This document shows positions 6,403 to 7,048 of a stretch of 7,048 bases of DNA, one piece after another. Numbering within the stretch: the stretch's first letter is position 1; each line of letters opens with the position of its first letter. The DNA is from Clostridiales bacterium (GTDB lineage: Bacteria > Bacillota > Clostridia > Oscillospirales > Oscillospiraceae). The stretch covers positions 1 to 7,048 of the forward strand of contig JAJQET010000060.1 in assembly GCA_021201515.1 (NCBI GenBank), written 5' to 3'. The notes under the pieces were generated by a model. The model saw only the letters and a program-made list of their open reading frames with translations. It had not been told where the DNA came from and made no database searches. The translations under genes and the position numbers were made by a program.

Positions 6403-6410
6403 AAACTCAG

Positions 6411-6848
6411 ATGAAAAGAAAATGGCTTCAAACGGTGGCGGGCATTCTGGCGGGCACGCTGCTGGGCACCGCGTTAATTATGGTGTACAGGATAGGGTCG
6501 GAAGGGATGTACCTCATCGGCATACCGGATGCAGAGGAGGTTCAGCGGGTCACGATTGCATACCCGGCCGTCACAGAGGAGGAGAAGGTGCTGACGGATG
6601 CGGAGGACATCGAGCTTGCCATCCAGCTGTCCGGATTCCTGAAATACGAACTCTTTTCGGAGGCAGACGCAGACGGTAAACCGCTGGTGACCGTTACTTA
6701 TGACATGGCGAGCGGTGAAACAGTCACTGTCTCCGCCAATCGGGACACCGTCTGGTGGAAGGGCGAAGCCCATGCCATCAAGGAGGAGGACACCTTTCTC
6801 AATGTAACGGAAGCGTTGTTTTTCCAGTCAGAGATGGTGGGAGGGTAA
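6411..6848 (+). CDS. Uncharacterised membrane-anchored small protein
   Basis: A 145-residue protein that I cannot assign to a characterised family. It begins MKRKW, then has a hydrophobic helix at about 8-26 (TVAGILAGTLLGTALIMVY). The positive N-end followed by one helix suggests an uncleaved anchor with the rest outside the membrane; no lipobox Cys is present. The outside part (about 30-145) is acidic and probably beta-rich: GIPDAEEVQRVTIAYP, then a helical-looking DAEDIELAIQLSGFLKY, then alternating strands VTVTYDMASGETVTVSANR and VWWKGEAHAIK. From memory, the IPDAEEVxxVTI opening is like small Firmicutes domains of unknown function (DUF5301-like); this is not verified. The start 22 nt after thiN and the good ribosome-binding site suggest the same transcript. 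Its codon use looks less G+C-rich than its neighbours. A role in stress or wall physiology would be a guess. Confidence 0.8.
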   Translation: MKRKWLQTVAGILAGTLLGTALIMVYRIGSEGMYLIGIPDAEEVQRVTIAYPAVTEEEKVLTDAEDIELAIQLSGFLKYELFSEADADGKPLVTVTYDMASGETVTVSANRDTVWWKGEAHAIKEEDTFLNVTEALFFQSEMVGG

Positions 6849-7048
6849 AGAAACTACGTTTTGCCCTCCGGGATGGAAGCTCCCTGGATAAGGATAGGTT
6901 ATGGCCCGTTCATGCAAAAAACAATAGATAACTGCGCTTTTTGATTCGGAGTTGTGACCTTGCTGTTCAGGCAGATGTTATCTGTCGTTGGACAATAAAA
7001 TTGCCGCCCGTTCCGCCGTAAGGCATAGGGAGCGCAGCGGAAATGCCG
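6849..7048. other. 200-nt region without a convincing gene; A+T-richer, with palindromic end
   Basis: Here 99 of 200 bases are G or C, clearly below the coding DNA. The middle (about 6911-7000) is A+T-rich, with runs of A and T and a 7-bp inverted repeat AGATAAC (6926-6932) / GTTATCT (6977-6983). The last 48 bases are G+C-rich and hold two interlocking inverted repeats, TTCCGC (7011-7016) / GCGGAA (7037-7042) and GGCAT (7022-7026) / ATGCC (7043-7047). On the minus strand two frames are open from the window end, to TAA at 6899-6901 (49 codons) and to TGA at 6967-6969 (26 codons). Either could be the tail of a gene beyond the window or chance. I see no clear terminator for the 6411 gene and no tRNA. 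Confidence 0.45.

Noticed and set aside
6306..6410. N-terminal extension of the 6411 gene back into thiN
   Set aside because: The extension is thiN in another frame; AAGGAGG and the anchor helix fix ATG 6411.

Overview
The window (about 62% G+C by eye in its genes, all on the + strand) looks like chromosomal housekeeping DNA from a Gram-positive, Clostridia-type bacterium, most likely an Oscillospiraceae/Ruminococcaceae gut relative. This placement rests on gene order and protein style, not on a search. The order rsmB-rlmN-prpC-pknB-rsgA-thiN matches the Bacillus subtilis block yloM-yloN-prpC-prkC-cpgA-rpe-thiN, except that rpe is absent between rsgA and thiN.

Layout: 1-722 is the C-terminal half of RsmB (16S rRNA m5C967 methyltransferase), cut by the window edge. 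719-1750 is RlmN (radical-SAM 23S rRNA A2503 methyltransferase), overlapping rsmB by GTGA. 1751-1842 is a 92-nt gap with a perfect 8-bp inverted repeat and only marginal tiny open frames. 1843-2568 is a PP2C/PPM phosphatase (PrpC/Stp). 2587-4803 is a PASTA-domain Ser/Thr kinase with an unusual repetitive Asp/Thr/Gly/Ser extracellular linker. 4800-5684 is the ribosome-assembly GTPase RsgA, overlapping the kinase by ATGA and carrying a Lys-to-Thr change in its P-loop. 5685-5746 holds a strong 15-bp hairpin. 5747-6388 is thiamine pyrophosphokinase. 6411-6848 is an uncharacterised membrane-anchored small protein. 6849-7048 has no convincing gene; it is more A+T-rich (99 of 200 bases are G or C) and ends in a G+C-rich, palindrome-bearing stretch.

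How the genes fit together: RsmB, RlmN and RsgA act on ribosomal RNA or 30S maturation. The phosphatase and kinase are the opposing pair that senses cell-wall fragments through PASTA domains. In B. subtilis the RsgA homologue CpgA is a known PrkC/PrpC substrate, so the overlap linking kinase and GTPase is functionally sensible. ThiN makes the cofactor thiamine diphosphate.

I do not see a new defence or mobile system here. The points most worth a second look are the altered RsgA P-loop, the kinase linker, the hairpin where rpe would normally sit, and the unexplained 200-nt tail.
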